The notes: a model not told the origin generated them from the sequence alone. A DNA stretch of 64,000 bases from Reticulitermes speratus (GCA_021186555.1 JAJKFL010000042.1:25853521-25917520); one strand, 5' to 3'; positions 49,923 through 53,669 are shown, counted from the first letter of the stretch. Program-made: numbers and translations.

Positions 49923-51073
49923 AAACACATATGGCCATTTAATTTTGGCACCAAAGGAGCAATACTGCGTTTATTATTGTCACTGTCACTGTTGTTTCGT
50001 GTTGTAGGTACTACTTTGTGATAATGAACTAATACCCTGTCCCAAAATGTTACCGTTGGCCCATAAAGTGAACAATACTACTGTTATGTTCATGAACCAT
50101 AAAAACTGAACACAACTCATCCATTTTACTGAACAATGCTATAAACTACAGTAGCTTTCCCACATAATTTCACCAACAAGAAACAAAGAGCTAGGTAAAC
50201 TAAATGACCCAGCTTAATGAAACAAAAGGCTCCATCATGCCTTCTAAGTAACATATGTACAAGAAAAATTAGCCATAAAAAAGCCTGAACTTTATAGAGC
50301 TGGCAATTGCAAAAATCCACAGAAAACAACAGATTACAGGGCCGTGTAATTATATCTGGACCCATGGGTGACTCATTGGGGGTGTTAACATCTATGTTTC
50401 CTTTCAACTTACTTCAAGGAACATTCTACTGTACTCCTGAAGCTTGCTGACCCTAACATACAAAACATTAATAAAGTCAGTAATAAAATTAATGTAGCTC
50501 TCAATAAAATGTTCAGCATTCAGTCAGACAACGGTCTTTCCCTACTCTTGTCCAGCGACTTCGGAATGTACATACTTCAAAACGCAAAAAAAAAGCACAA
50601 CAAAAAGAAACATACAAGGCAAACGCACTGTTAAATTGTCTTAAAATTACCCAAAACTTGTGACTAAACAAGAACACTCAGAAGCAGGCGAAACTACAAG
50701 AACACCATGGCAAATTATAGTGATGCAATGGAATATTAGGCCCCAGTTCTCGTTTCAAATAAGGGCTACGTTATGCACAACTCCCTAACTCATAATTATT
50801 AACGTATTAAATCTGCACTCGTCCATACACACTAACACAATCGGAATAGTTACTGACAATTTGTAAACTCAGCGTCCATTGATACCGAACTATGGTAGGA
50901 ACAACGGTTCTTTGTAGCACACTAACGAATACACAAACGTCAAACATGTAACCTACTTACTCATAATCTCTGAATATCTCATTTGTTAATTCACAGTAGA
51001 ACACCTCCTCATCATCTGCAAGATCGTGTGGCAGTTTCTTCTTCACAAACGGCTTTCTACGCAGCAACGGCAT
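4003..51073 (-). CDS. Acf: ACF/CHRAC large subunit (Acf1/BAZ1A-like), 13 exons, N-terminal 1,051 codons
   Basis: BAZ1A/Acf1 pairs with the ISWI ATPase to form ACF, and with the CHRAC histone-fold subunits to form CHRAC; these nuclear remodellers space nucleosomes. The 13 exons sum to 3,153 nt (1,051 codons) with matching phases at every junction and GT-AG introns throughout. Domain order: WAC about residues 22-130 (exons 1-3), lysine-rich linker 225-452 (exon 6), charged coiled coil 453-510 (exon 7), DDT about 525-595 (exons 8-9), WHIM1 region in exons 10-12, WHIM2/WSD near 838-850 (LPIGTDRAHRRFW) and WHIM3 near 997-1022 (RWAFFSKEED). Human BAZ1A has about 1,550 residues, so the PHD and bromodomain exons should lie left of base 1. 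No internal stops were seen. BAZ1B is less likely because the DDT and WHIM sequences follow BAZ1A. Introns range from 83 nt to 8.3 kb and hold nearly all transposons in the left 51 kb. Confidence 0.95.
4850..5890. other. Intron 12 right part, nothing recognised
   Basis: AT-rich intron between exon 13 and the piggyBac relic. The pyrimidine-rich block 5090-5250 slightly resembles 8480-8620, which hints at an old shared repeat. A short CA run lies near 5328. Confidence 0.35.
5891..7366 (+). mobile_element. piggyBac element relic, internally deleted
   Basis: TTAA occurs at 5891-5894 and 7363-7366 with related inverted starts TTAACACACTCGCTACC and TTAACACATCCACTCCC. Inside, the plus strand encodes an acidic N-terminus, then LADQTNLYASQAITAVPYPF and VKKPKLKTYW-like residues followed by FLHFND, which are hallmarks of the piggyBac transposase N-terminal half. 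After a junction near 6820 comes a proline/serine-rich tail and a DPPYRLDGKRKEHVLLHFPQ-like C-terminus with partial Cys residues. The region that should hold the catalytic Asp residues is missing. The ends differ from those of the 1403 and 16368 elements, so this is a separate family. Confidence 0.75.
6162..7200 (+). pseudogene. piggyBac transposase remnant without DDD core
   Basis: The first open part (6162-6431) is KRKGEDVNSESKKRRITYD followed by a Ser/Asp-rich acidic stretch, as in many piggyBac N-termini. Frameshifts then separate segments matching the N-terminal dimerisation domain. From about 6880 the reading matches the C-terminal end, with RRCSVC where the cysteine-rich domain should be. 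Roughly 300 central codons, including the catalytic aspartates, are absent. It cannot be active. Confidence 0.65.
7450..7615 (-). CDS. Acf: Acf1 exon 12 (WHIM1 end)
   Basis: The acceptor TCTTTTGCAG leads into GDKLQIVTCLINQILTY, then VRDVIDERGEKVKQLRTEI and EVKKEREAAA. This matches human GEKMKILHALCGKLLTL, TRDFIEDYVDILRQAKQEF and HRKEREEAAAR. The exon is 166 nt with donor GTATGT and ends in phase 2. Confidence 0.95.
7690..7950 (-). repeat. Possible tRNA-derived SINE
   Basis: The minus strand reads GTGTAGTTGGTGTAGTGAC, then TTACAGGCTGGCTGACC and later AAATTCGAATTTT. These resemble the A box and B box of an RNA polymerase III promoter in a tRNA-like head. The spacing is close to that of tRNA genes, but the arms do not pair well enough for a tRNA. 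It lies at the start of intron 11 and the end of exon 12 flank. Confidence 0.4.
8000..8075 (+). repeat. GAGGTTCTCACAG repeat fragment
   Basis: It begins GAGGTTCTCACAGCAGTGA and continues TTTCTGGGATGTGATGCCA, the same order as in the copies at 612, 43654 and 44603. It lies within 15 bp of the exon 11 donor side of intron 11. Confidence 0.45.
8087..8202 (-). CDS. Acf: Acf1 exon 11 (WHIM1 start)
   Basis: The acceptor TTTTTACCAG is followed by RYQQRGGYTSLDDPGL and then LRIQQPHILRSLSVMNVCDL, matching human RYQKRGGFDATDDACMEL and NPSLVKKLSSTSVYDL. The exon is 116 nt with donor GTAAGT. It carries the start of the WHIM1 helical motif, part of the DDT-WHIM linker-measuring module. It has no Met start of its own. 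Confidence 0.93.
8203..9414. other. Intron 10 left part, nothing recognised
   Basis: AT-rich intron upstream of exon 11. It includes a purine-rich run of GAAGA-type units at 8910-8942. No repeat ends, splice-bounded homology or RNA gene was seen. Confidence 0.4.
9719..10613 (-). mobile_element. POGK-type pogo deletion derivative, copy 1
   Basis: The inverted ends CCGTATATTCTCGAATCTAA and its reverse complement are flanked by TA at 9717-9718 and 10614-10615. The minus strand encodes about 110 residues of a pogo-type transposase N-terminus (see the coding entry), then jumps to the extreme C-terminus MSDDGESDE. The catalytic region is missing. Several TGCGGATTAGATTCG-type sites lie near both ends. 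Confidence 0.85.
9925..10295 (-). pseudogene. POGK-type transposase remnant, copy 1
   Basis: It starts MEEGHLKSKRLSYTAKFKRE and continues RCAEENGNRKAAAIFGVDES and VRLWRKHKAAI. This is a Brinker/CENP-B-like helix-turn-helix found in POGK and other pogo-family proteins, used for DNA binding. A second basic segment, RRKFTGPKKGRFPEIDDAV, is also kept. A one-base shift near 10000 and a large deletion join it to MSDDGESDE. No DDE residues remain. Confidence 0.75.
10725..11637 (+). mobile_element. POGK-type pogo deletion derivative, copy 2
   Basis: It has the same inverted ends as copy 1, flanked by TA at 10723-10724 and 11638-11639, but lies in the opposite orientation, only 111 bp away. Its HTH-encoding end faces that of copy 1. 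Compared with copy 1 it keeps more of the C-terminus and less of the N-terminus, so its internal deletion is different. Confidence 0.85.
11043..11441 (+). pseudogene. POGK-type transposase remnant, copy 2
   Basis: A start ATG at 11043 is followed by MEEGHL and then a stop. The HTH reading KREVIRCAEENGNRKAAAIF continues and joins directly at about 11215 to VARWVSAAWKAIPESIIV, FKKCCISNALDGTEDDIVW and an acidic tail ending MSDDGESDE. The junction removes the whole DDE domain. The C-terminal pattern FKKC..SNALDGTEDD is standard for pogo-type transposases. Confidence 0.75.
12697..12895 (-). CDS. Acf: Acf1 exon 10
   Basis: The acceptor GTGTTTATAG is followed by VGLGDEVGDIT and then AAAGWCQLYQGVPLNKVTL and LTEVLRLHLLSSG, which aligns with human LAAAWPQLHQGCSLKSLDL and LSEILRLHILASG. 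The exon is 199 nt and ends TGGAG before donor GTGAGC, in phase 2. The acceptor lies about 100 bp from the end of Tigger copy A. Confidence 0.95.
12999..15184 (-). mobile_element. Tigger/jerky-like transposon, copy A
   Basis: Inverted ends, reading outward to inward CAGTGGAAACTCGTTGCATC at right and CAGCAAAACCTCTATGCATC at left, are flanked by TA (12997-12998 and 15185-15186). The body carries a CENP-B-type HTH transposase broken by frameshifts. A very similar element lies inverted at 56905-59076. It occupies most of the left part of intron 9. Confidence 0.88.
13125..14647 (-). pseudogene. Tigger-type transposase, copy A, frameshifted
   Basis: It starts MSQPKKQVRTLHERLEIVEE, followed by AKRLGLAPSTLNSIFAKKDE, the first CENP-B HTH. 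About residue 120 reads ENVTASNGWIARFKA (second HTH), then a frameshift, then STEVWLERLPSLLEGYKQCD, the first catalytic Asp in YNADETGL, the second in LLFVDNCASHP and the third in LQPLDLGVIKCYKQLY. The acidic C-terminus ends SVKDFFG. It reads in four segments, so frameshifts or small deletions occur near 14240, 13760 and 13420. The catalytic triad is present but not in one frame. Confidence 0.85.
15185..16367. other. Intron 9 middle, nothing recognised
   Basis: AT-rich, with a CA run near 15292-15311, a short G run at 15658 and an A-rich stretch at 16194-16217. No exon, transposon end or RNA gene was found. Confidence 0.4.
16368..17903. mobile_element. Non-autonomous piggyBac-type element, copy 2
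   Basis: It is bounded by TTAA (16368-16371 and 17900-17903), with ends TTAACCTTTAGCTTACGG and, inverted, TTAACCTTACGCTTCCGTGC. Internal blocks such as TTTAAATCGAGATAAG and TGGGGTAAAGTGGTCGGA match copy 1 (1403-2895) in inverted orientation. It contains a 136-138 bp tandem repeat not seen in copy 1. No transposase is recognisable. Confidence 0.7.
16570..16895. repeat. Tandem repeat, about 137-bp unit, 2.3 copies
   Basis: GAAACAGGC followed by TTTAGCA begins at 16570, 16706 and 16844, giving periods of 136 and 138. Each unit continues with TTTATAAAGTCAGC, TGCCTAAATACACACAATAA and TTTGCAGTTTATGTCGTC. The third unit is cut short after about 50 bases. Units differ by several substitutions. Confidence 0.85.
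17904..19651. other. Introns 9 and 8 around exon 9, nothing else recognised
   Basis: Apart from exon 9 (18112-18210) this stretch is AT-rich and shows no coding homology, repeat ends or RNA gene. A GGGTGGGTGGATGGGTG-like G-rich run lies near 19385-19435. Confidence 0.4.
18112..18210 (-). CDS. Acf: Acf1 exon 9 (DDT end, acidic tail)
   Basis: The acceptor TTTTCGTAG and the joined Gly codon give GPLSDIIQLLLTALFSM, matching GPLCELLFFFLTAIFQAI at the end of the human DDT domain. The acidic run QEEEDDEILE follows, as in human EEEEEVAKEQ. The exon is 99 nt with donor GTGTGT. It lacks a Met start, so it was found by homology and phase. Confidence 0.92.
19652..19829 (-). CDS. Acf: Acf1 exon 8 (DDT domain)
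   Basis: The acceptor TTGTTACAG leads into DLPVPTKVDCAIPNEFFGDL and SILEFLHSFGDIL. This is the first half of the DDT domain (human LPPEIFGDALMVLEFLNAF), a three-helix module found in ISWI partners and thought to help bind the ATPase. The exon is 178 nt and ends GCAG before donor GTGAGC, in phase 1. Reading past the donor gives unrelated residues and a stop. Confidence 0.94.
20070..20410 (+). mobile_element. pogo-like element fragment (same family as 9415-12356)
   Basis: The right end GGTCTTGCATTCGGGTAAATAC is the inverted counterpart of the left end at 9415. Plus-strand residues MDETDNDMLWNSSEEDGNV are the acidic C-terminus also readable on the minus strand at 9600-9717. The 5' part of the element is missing or unrecognisable. 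Confidence 0.6.
20411..22019. other. Intron 7 middle, nothing recognised
   Basis: AT-rich sequence without transposon ends or protein homology that I can support. Short open stretches at 20384-20605 and 20717-20914 show no family resemblance and no splice signals consistent with Acf1. Confidence 0.4.
22020..22600 (-). mobile_element. Mariner-like transposase tail split by an RTE-type fragment
   Basis: On the minus strand, HPYYSPDFMSAGIFIFHKI (about 22545-22605) is the PPYSPDL block with the third catalytic Asp. KGRRFQDM, then VAIKGDYFEG at 22030-22150, is the typical end of the same mariner-like protein. Between them (about 22190-22540) sit EERNILHIIEGRKANWIGHI and CLLKLVIEGKLEGRIEMTG, the 3' end of an RTE-type LINE whose relative lies at 54961-55257. 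Its tail is a GAAT-type repeat. Thus the LINE fragment landed in the mariner. Confidence 0.6.
22880..24563. other. Intron 7 right part, nothing recognised
   Basis: AT-rich intron with a GTC trinucleotide run at about 23899-23916. No coding or transposon signal can be supported. Confidence 0.4.
24564..24753 (-). CDS. Acf: Acf1 exon 7, charged coiled coil before DDT
   Basis: The acceptor TTTTCAAG precedes RLMEEDRRKKLKEERKER, a run of alternating Lys/Arg and Glu predicted to form a long charged helix. It ends with FLKQWNRRREDLECEDLK, matching human YLKQWSKPREDMECDDLK just upstream of the DDT domain. The exon is 190 nt and closes in phase 0 before donor GTAAGA. Confidence 0.95.
25341..26660 (+). 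pseudogene. LINE ORF1 (gag-like), copy 1, frameshifted
   Basis: ORF1 proteins of this clade bind RNA and chaperone retrotransposition. The first open part (25341-26096) includes VQQLPTARTKLSGAARSKLR, GQSGTGSLTQPGHETSP and PKKLKTPLEPGSYKEALLNF; copy 2 repeats this order at 56560-56826. A frameshift near 26080 breaks it, and the reading continues to 26660 through segments with VDWLVTALHGFQIREGARLK and a Gly/Thr/Glu-rich tail. No zinc knuckle was seen. The start is approximate. Confidence 0.7.
28247..29593 (-). mobile_element. Mariner-like (IS630-Tc1-mariner) element nested in the LINE RNase H domain
   Basis: The ends are inverted repeats of about 110 bp with few differences, both starting CAGGGCATACACAAAAGAA and reading inward through GGTGCGGTTTCAAAAGTGAA. 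TA flanks at 28245-28246 and 29594-29595. The uninterrupted sequence survives in LINE copy 2 near 60755 (AAGGCATGCATAATGGAG), confirming the insertion point. The long TIR and a transposase with FHRNVRV and WPPRSPDLTPCDFFLW place it among the SETMAR-like arthropod IS630-type elements. Confidence 0.92.
28367..29422 (-). pseudogene. IS630/mariner-like transposase, two frameshifts
   Basis: It starts MALQQEKAFCVLRFEV, followed after a frameshift near 29300 by WHRQFVETGCLCKGKSPG, TVWKVLLKRLCFKPYK (HTH), and the catalytic blocks: first Asp in LIFSDEATFHISGKVNRH, second in YILQLDGAPPNFH, and third in WPPRSPDLTPCDFFLW. A frameshift near 28560 separates the C-terminus, which ends EFDYRVDVCRVTQGAHIEGL. 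The DDD residues are intact, so this is a fairly young, recently broken copy. Usual length is about 350 residues. Confidence 0.88.
29998..30276 (+). pseudogene. LINE ORF2 C-terminus with CxxC...H...C knuckle (copy 1)
   Basis: The reading MNRNQLRTLTGLFTGHCHLK is followed by CDRCKQASETASHVLGNCEA, a Cys-Cys-His-Cys arrangement common at the C-terminus of RNase H-bearing LINEs, and ends KDISVSRLLHFVQSAGLLNK. The TTCTA tail follows within 80 bp. Copy 2 has the same end at 62578-62763. Confidence 0.75.
30479..30745. repeat. 66-67 bp tandem repeat, 4 copies
   Basis: GTCCACAA begins at 30479, 30545, 30612 and 30679. Each unit contains TACATACACCCTGCAAAAG and GTGGAACTGTAA in the same order. Units 2 and 3 are nearly identical; the outer ones have diverged. 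It lies in intron 6, about 90 bp beyond the LINE. Confidence 0.9.
31071..31756 (-). CDS. Acf: Acf1 exon 6, lysine/serine-rich linker
   Basis: The acceptor TGAATTACAG is followed in phase 0 by DRILQKYKISEISFGHIF, a segment conserved in insect Acf1 after the WAC region. About 200 residues then follow that are very rich in Lys, Ser, Thr and Gln, with many basic clusters typical of nuclear-localisation or nucleic-acid-binding disordered regions. The exon is 686 nt, ends in phase 2 and uses the non-canonical-looking but GT-containing donor GTTTGT. The next exon restores frame, which supports this junction. I cannot exclude a small extra exon in the 6.3-kb intron that follows. Confidence 0.88.
31757..34653. 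other. Intron 5, nothing recognised
   Basis: Holds a GAT trinucleotide run at 33004-33019 and a GT/CA-rich run near 33675-33705. No exon, transposon ends or RNA gene can be supported. Confidence 0.4.
34654..34861 (-). CDS. Acf: Acf1 exon 5
   Basis: The acceptor ATTTCTAG leads into EVSWRDCETPFPHASLY, then YKVKKLDS and RLRRAKGVYTREKNRVLLKH. This aligns with human residues around YKVQPTKKEL and RRKHLFSRDKLKLFLKQH. The exon is 208 nt, with phase 2 at its 5' side and phase 0 at its 3' side, and the donor is GTTAGT. It covers residues 155-224. Confidence 0.93.
35086..35185. repeat. Foldback repeat, 41-bp arms
   Basis: ATTCTGTACC...GGTCCCATCT at 35086-35126 is matched by its reverse complement at 35145-35185, about 32 of 41 positions pairing across an 18-base loop. 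The arms may be the remains of a short MITE. It lies in intron 4, about 220 bp from exon 5. Confidence 0.75.
35842..36126 (+). pseudogene. Tigger-type transposase N-terminal fragment
   Basis: The open segment begins MASKDPQISKHGTAGNWKHV and carries the first CENP-B HTH (PQKLEITKRLESGESRSVVM). A partial second segment, ASYESVKGLFTQDTETFY, follows. The 35842 start is the ATG of MASKD; Tigger proteins commonly begin this way with MASK or MASKR. The nested MITE and later deletions remove the rest. Confidence 0.65.
36179..36995. mobile_element. MITE nested in the Tigger element, 817 bp
   Basis: The ends CAGGCAGGTCTCGTTTTACA and inverted CAGGTTGGTCTTGTTTTATG are flanked by TA (36177-36178 and 36996-36997). 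Removing it restores the surrounding transposase reading from TGLV to IAEV. No coding content. It contains a TA-dinucleotide run near 36373-36398. The terminal sequence fits a Tc1/mariner-pogo-type MITE. Confidence 0.75.
37161..37199. repeat. GT/GC dinucleotide run
   Basis: A (GT)n tract directly followed by (GC)n, starting just outside the right end of the Tigger element. It is a plausible Z-DNA-forming sequence. Confidence 0.9.
37797..37841 (+). ncRNA. Hammerhead-ribozyme-like motif 1
   Basis: The order is GTCC, the core CTGAAGA (37801-37807), a T, the hairpin GAACCC/GGGTTC (37809-37814 with 37822-37827), GAAAC, ATGT, then GGAC (37838-37841). GTCC and GGAC pair as stem I, the hairpin forms stem II, and AC/GT could form the minimal stem III. 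This matches the type I hammerhead layout reported for Penelope-like retroelements. Departures are one extra U after the core and a G at the cleavage position, so this copy is probably not active. Confidence 0.45.
37940..38704 (-). mobile_element. POGK-type pogo deletion derivative, copy 3
   Basis: It has the same CCGTATATTCTCGAATCTAA ends, flanked by TA (37938-37939 and 38705-38706). It is shorter than copies 1 and 2 (765 bp). The body keeps the HTH end and the acidic C-terminus, joined by a third, different deletion. Confidence 0.85.
38119..38381 (-). pseudogene. POGK-type transposase remnant, copy 3
   Basis: The start codon is followed one codon later by a stop, where copies 1 and 2 have Glu. 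The HTH reads KREVIRCAEENGNRKAAAIF and then WWKHKAAM. Near 38230 it joins, out of frame, the acidic C-terminal sequence that ends MSDDGESDE in the other copies. No catalytic region remains. Confidence 0.7.
39156..39227 (-). CDS. Acf: Acf1 exon 4 (72 nt)
   Basis: A 72-nt exon that completes a Trp codon with exon 3 and reads CKSYVLQVIPPTEKEI, matching the LQCRILEVLPP segment after the human WAC domain. The acceptor is GTTACAG and the donor is GTAATG after AATGG. The intron between exons 3 and 4 is only 83 nt (39228-39310), the shortest in the gene. Phases agree on both sides. Confidence 0.9.
39311..39450 (-). CDS. Acf: Acf1 exon 3 (WAC domain end)
   Basis: The acceptor TTCATGCAG is followed by LVIPVLYLASLTQRS and RERYFIGETVEV, the C-terminal half of the WAC domain (human PVLYLTSLTHRSR and KDRYFVEETVEV). 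The exon is 140 nt, ends in phase 2 at ACTTG, and has donor GTATGT. Its only Met-initiated stretch is short, so it had to be found by homology rather than by ORF length. Confidence 0.93.
39451..42493. other. Intron 2, nothing recognised
   Basis: AT-rich, with a C run at about 42416-42436 beside exon 2. No exon, transposon ends or RNA gene can be supported. Confidence 0.4.
42494..42632 (-). CDS. Acf: Acf1 exon 2 (WAC domain core)
   Basis: The acceptor TTTTGCAG precedes GGAGTTC. Joined to the GA of exon 1 it gives a Glu codon, then EFCQRVILCNSLVWCC and LTYQEALQSEENAR, the most conserved block of the WAC (Acf1 DNA-binding) domain. The exon is 139 nt, ends in phase 0 at AAAAAG, and is followed by donor GTAATG. 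The WAC domain contacts DNA and helps ACF sense linker length. Confidence 0.95.
42633..43650. other. Intron 1 left part, nothing firm
   Basis: Contains a weak GAGTTTCTCACACTGGTGA match near 42918, a diverged copy of the GAGGTTCTCACAG family. Otherwise featureless. Confidence 0.35.
43652..43885. repeat. GAGGTTYTCACAG MITE with inverted ends
   Basis: It begins TTGAGGTTTTCACAGTG and ends CTGCTGTGAGAACCTCAG, an inverted pair about 230 bp apart. The inner sequence TCTGAGATATGATGC parallels TCTGGGATGTGATGC near 8035. It is the most complete copy of this family in the window. Confidence 0.6.
44600..44740. repeat. GAGGTTTTCACAGTG repeat fragment
   Basis: It starts GAGGTTTTCACAGTG and continues with GAATATGACACGGCATCAAC and CATCCCAGAGGAC, the family pattern seen at 612. 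Right end unclear. Confidence 0.45.
44741..47169. other. Intron 1 middle, nothing firm
   Basis: AT-rich. A possible transposon end CAGTGAAACCCCACTATATC occurs at 46271, but no inverted partner was found. Confidence 0.35.
47170..47400. repeat. Diverged tandem repeat, unit about 124 bp
   Basis: TAGTTCAGTTCACAC, TTTCACTGCTGTTACTCAG and TGTACAAATAATG starting near 47187 recur as TAGTTCAGTTTGCAC, TTTCATTGCTATTACACAG and TGTACGAATGACATGG starting near 47310. Two copies, moderately diverged. Confidence 0.6.
47556..47628 (+). repeat. tRNA-like sequence, possible SINE head
   Basis: GTGCTCTAATGGTTAGTAT resembles a tRNA A-box region and TGTTTGAGTCCATGTGGG a B box at suitable spacing. The arms pair poorly and no clear anticodon stem forms, so a functional tRNA is unlikely. 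Confidence 0.35.
47946..48280 (+). mobile_element. RTE/jockey-type LINE 3' fragment
   Basis: The reading VLVGTPKGKRSLRRSRCLWE is followed by ENIKSTLKKYDERAWNGFIW, LKIGPKGRLL and a shifted VNKLMNF. This is the tail of a reverse transcriptase family common in cockroach and termite genomes (pattern GKPEGKRPLGRPRRRWEDNI). Only the C-terminal end is present, as expected of a 5'-truncated copy. It lies in intron 1. Confidence 0.65.
48527..49815 (+). mobile_element. Mariner element, copy 1
   Basis: The inverted ends GGTCGTTCAAATTTAAACG and CGTTTAAATTTGAACGACC mark a 1.29-kb element. The right side is flanked by TA; the left TA is altered. The body encodes a mariner transposase broken by stops. Copy 2 lies in direct orientation at 61225-62532. 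It sits in intron 1 of Acf1. Confidence 0.88.
48679..49740 (+). pseudogene. Mariner transposase, copy 1, degraded
   Basis: It starts MAEQEVPNSFAQRIIIKF-like residues, then FTRLQAQFGDECLSQPRVFS (HTH). The first Asp lies in TCDEIWVHYFTPE, the second in LQDNARPHTA, and the third block reads PPYSPYLAPSD, where the Asp is replaced by Tyr. Several stops and frameshifts occur, for instance at 48840 and 48965. The substitution alone would abolish activity. Usual length is about 345 residues. Confidence 0.85.
49816..50960. other. Intron 1 right part, TA/CA microsatellite, nothing else
   Basis: A (TA)n run followed by (CA)n occupies 49872-49922. The rest is AT-rich without recognisable features up to exon 1. 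Confidence 0.4.
50961..51073 (-). CDS. Acf: Acf1 exon 1 (start codon)
   Basis: The start is the ATG at 51073, in ACCATGC context. It opens MPLLRRKPF, matching the conserved N-terminus of BAZ1A/Acf1 proteins, followed by EEVFYCELTNEIF at the WAC domain edge. The exon ends in phase 2 at TATGA, followed by the strong donor GTAAGT (minus strand, 50960-50955). The length of 113 nt encodes residues 1-37 and part of 38. Confidence 0.93.
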
Positions 51074-51420
51074 GGTAACACGAACACGACACTTTGGAGG
51101 GAAATGATTGCAACTGTTGGCCTGGTACAGTTTTCTTAGCGGTCAAGTCTATTCCCGCATCTAGTCATAATTTCCACAAATTACACACTATTACAGCTAT
51201 ACATCTCCATCCAAATTCAAACTGACAAAGTTTTACTGATAACGTATTTCACGAATTACACGACACCACACATCACCACTCAGACCCAATAAACTCTTCC
51301 TGTTCTACCAAAAACGATAGCCATAAACCCACTAACGACTCTCACCCGTGCAACCGCCGGAGCACAGGTCTTCAGTGAGTTACAGAGTTACAGCGGCACG
51401 GGTCATCGCTAAAAGAGCGT
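51074..51420 (-). promoter_or_regulatory. Presumed Acf1 promoter and 5' UTR
   Basis: This stretch lies directly upstream of the start codon and is richer in CpG and GC than the surrounding introns, especially 51340-51420. An initiator-like TCAGTT sits on the minus strand at 51225-51220. No TATA box, upstream exon or splice acceptor is convincing, so the transcription start is a guess based on position. Confidence 0.35.
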
Positions 51421-52229
51421 TCTGGTATTGATGTAGGTAACGTACGGTAATTACATTGATTCATAAATTCTGAAGTAACATTGAAGGACCCTAGACTTGA
51501 GCAACAACAGAACAAATAATTTCACAGCCTCAAATAAACCCACAACTCCCACACAATCGAGCATATTTTAAATGTGAATCTATATACAACTTTTCTGCAC
51601 GCTTTGTGTTTTATTCCTAGATAAATTTGCAACAAACTAATTCCTGAACATGTATCAGAGTTCCTGCCATTAAAGTCAATATTCATCTGATCGACTAGAC
51701 ACCATGGGTATGAAAGCAACACAGAAATAAAGGTTTCGTTTAACGATGAGACGATCTGCAATTACATTCAATAACATGCACCACTAAAGTTTAACTCTAA
51801 TTTGTTGTTGATCTTAGTTCACTAACATTCAAATTGCATATAAATTTGTAACGATCGTATGGTTTGAAAAACCTATAAATCACGGATCCTATAATCAGGA
51901 TTTAAACGCAGTGGTTGAATACAGTACTGAGACGTTTAGTTCACGGAATGCGAAAAGTTTCAGAAACCAGACGACAAATGTACGGCTGAGGATTGTTCTA
52001 TCGGACGCACCCCCCGCATTGTGTCGATTTATGTAGGCAGCGTGGATCTGTGGACCAACCGTACATACTACAGCGCTAGGTTAGAAATATTAATATTTGA
52101 ACATTGAAAATGGTCACTGATTTTGAATAAAACGTATGTAATCATCCAGAAAATTCGCACCTTTGTGGCAGAATTTCAACACGACAAAGTTAATTTGAAA
52201 TGGCTAGACATATAGCGCTTGAATATGGA
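51421..52229. other. Upstream intergenic, nothing recognised
   Basis: AT-rich, without a credible ORF, repeat ends or RNA gene. It separates the Acf1 5' end from the jockey/CR1-like LINE that begins near 52230. Distal regulatory sequence is possible but not visible. Confidence 0.4.
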
Positions 52230-52439
52230 TGTGGTTGCACGGTGAAATAGAGAAGGTAAAGAAAGATATACATAAGGATGGTGCAGGAGATGACAGGCAA
52301 GGAAATAATGAACAAAAAAAAATTGGGATTATTAAGTTTAGTGAGCAGATGGAGTCACTGCCTAAAAGACTGCGTCAGGTATCAATAAAAAGAAGTACAG
52401 ATTTTTTATGGACAAACCTTTGCAAGAAATAATATATCA

Positions 52440-53440
52440 ACAATGTAAAGGGGAATTGAAGTTGAATCTAATGAAACATAAGCTCGAAATCGTGCATCAT
52501 AATGTACAAAGTTTAATAAATAAGCATTTGGAATTAACTATACTTTTAAGTACTAGTTTTTCAAAATGTGGACGTCTTTTGCTTCACTGAACACCGGCTG
52601 TCGGAAGACCCAATCAATACGTTAGAGATTCATAATTTAAATTGGTTAGTAAATTTTGCAGGAAAGAATGTAAATATGGAGGATCATGTATATTTGTAAG
52701 GAAGGAGTTAAATGCTAAGGAAGTAACTTGTTTCAAGGATCTGTGTTGTGAAAAAAACTTTGAAATGTTGCTTAAAATTTTTTGGGTTGTTGCCCGGCAT
52801 CAATTTTTGGTGTAATTTTTTCGCGAAACGTTGGTCATACACCAAAAATTGACGCTGGGCAACCCAAAAAATTTTAAGCAACATCACGACCACAGCGGAA
52901 GCCTTCAATTACATAAACTTTGACATGTCTGTGGTAGAATTTGTAGACTTGAAATGGTTATTAATTTGTATTTACAGATCTCCTCACAGTGATGTATATA
53001 ATTTTCTAGATAAGTTGGAGGCACTTATTGCTAAGGTACAACAAAAAAGAAAAAAACTAATAATTTGTGGACTGGAATATAAATCTTCTGCAAGAAAACA
53101 ACAATGTACAGGCATTGCAAAGTGTATTATTAGCATACAATTTAATAAATACAGTAACTTCACCAACAAGAGTTAGCAGGAGTTCGGTCTCTGTGGTAGA
53201 TGTTATGGTAACAAACAATTTAATGAGAATTTTACAGAGGTTGTGAATGTGGGCTACTCGGACCATTTGGCACAGGTTCTATATGTGTCTGTAAATAAGC
53301 ATAATCATGACTCAACAAAAATCACACAAAGAAATTTCTCAAAAAGAAATGTGGAAAAATTCAAAGACATGTTAAGTAATGAAGCATGGGAGGAAATTTA
53401 CTTGACTAAAAATCCAAATGAATTATATTTTTTATTTTAA
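52440..53440 (+). pseudogene. LINE endonuclease domain, interrupted
   Basis: The start is recognisable from IVHHNVQSLINKHLELTILL and FCFTEHRLS-like residues. After the foldback insertion it resumes SVVEFVDLKWLLICIYRSPH, KKLIICGDWNIN-like residues and YSDHLAQV, which holds the terminal SDH of exonuclease-endonuclease-phosphatase enzymes. Frameshifts occur near 52570, 53080 and 53180. The enzyme would nick target DNA for primed reverse transcription. Confidence 0.7.
52768..52914. mobile_element. 147-bp foldback retroposon with 13-bp target duplication
   Basis: Flanks AAACTTTGAAATG (52755-52767) and AAACTTTGACATG (52915-52927) match at 12 of 13 bases and interrupt the LINE endonuclease. The insert has two long arms: TTGCTTAAAATTTTTTGGG to TTTTTGGTGTA (to 52814) and its reverse complement (52838-52884), then a 30-base tail CACGACCACAGCGG...ATTACAT. 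The 23-base loop contains GCGAAACGTTGGTC. The duplication length suggests target-primed retroposition. No coding content. Confidence 0.75.
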
Positions 53441-53669
53441 ATATTTATTTTATTTTATGGGAGCTTTTCCTATGAAAGTTGTTAAAAAGAGTAAAGTCCA
53501 AAATAGTTTGTGGATAACTAAAGGAATAAAAATTTCATGACAGAAAATGCGACTTCTAAATAACTTGAAGTGTAAGATAACAGTGTTGAGGGATGCACTG
53601 AATTATATTAAAACATATCACAAAATATATAAATGAGTTATTTTAAAAGCTAAACAAAGGCATTACAGT

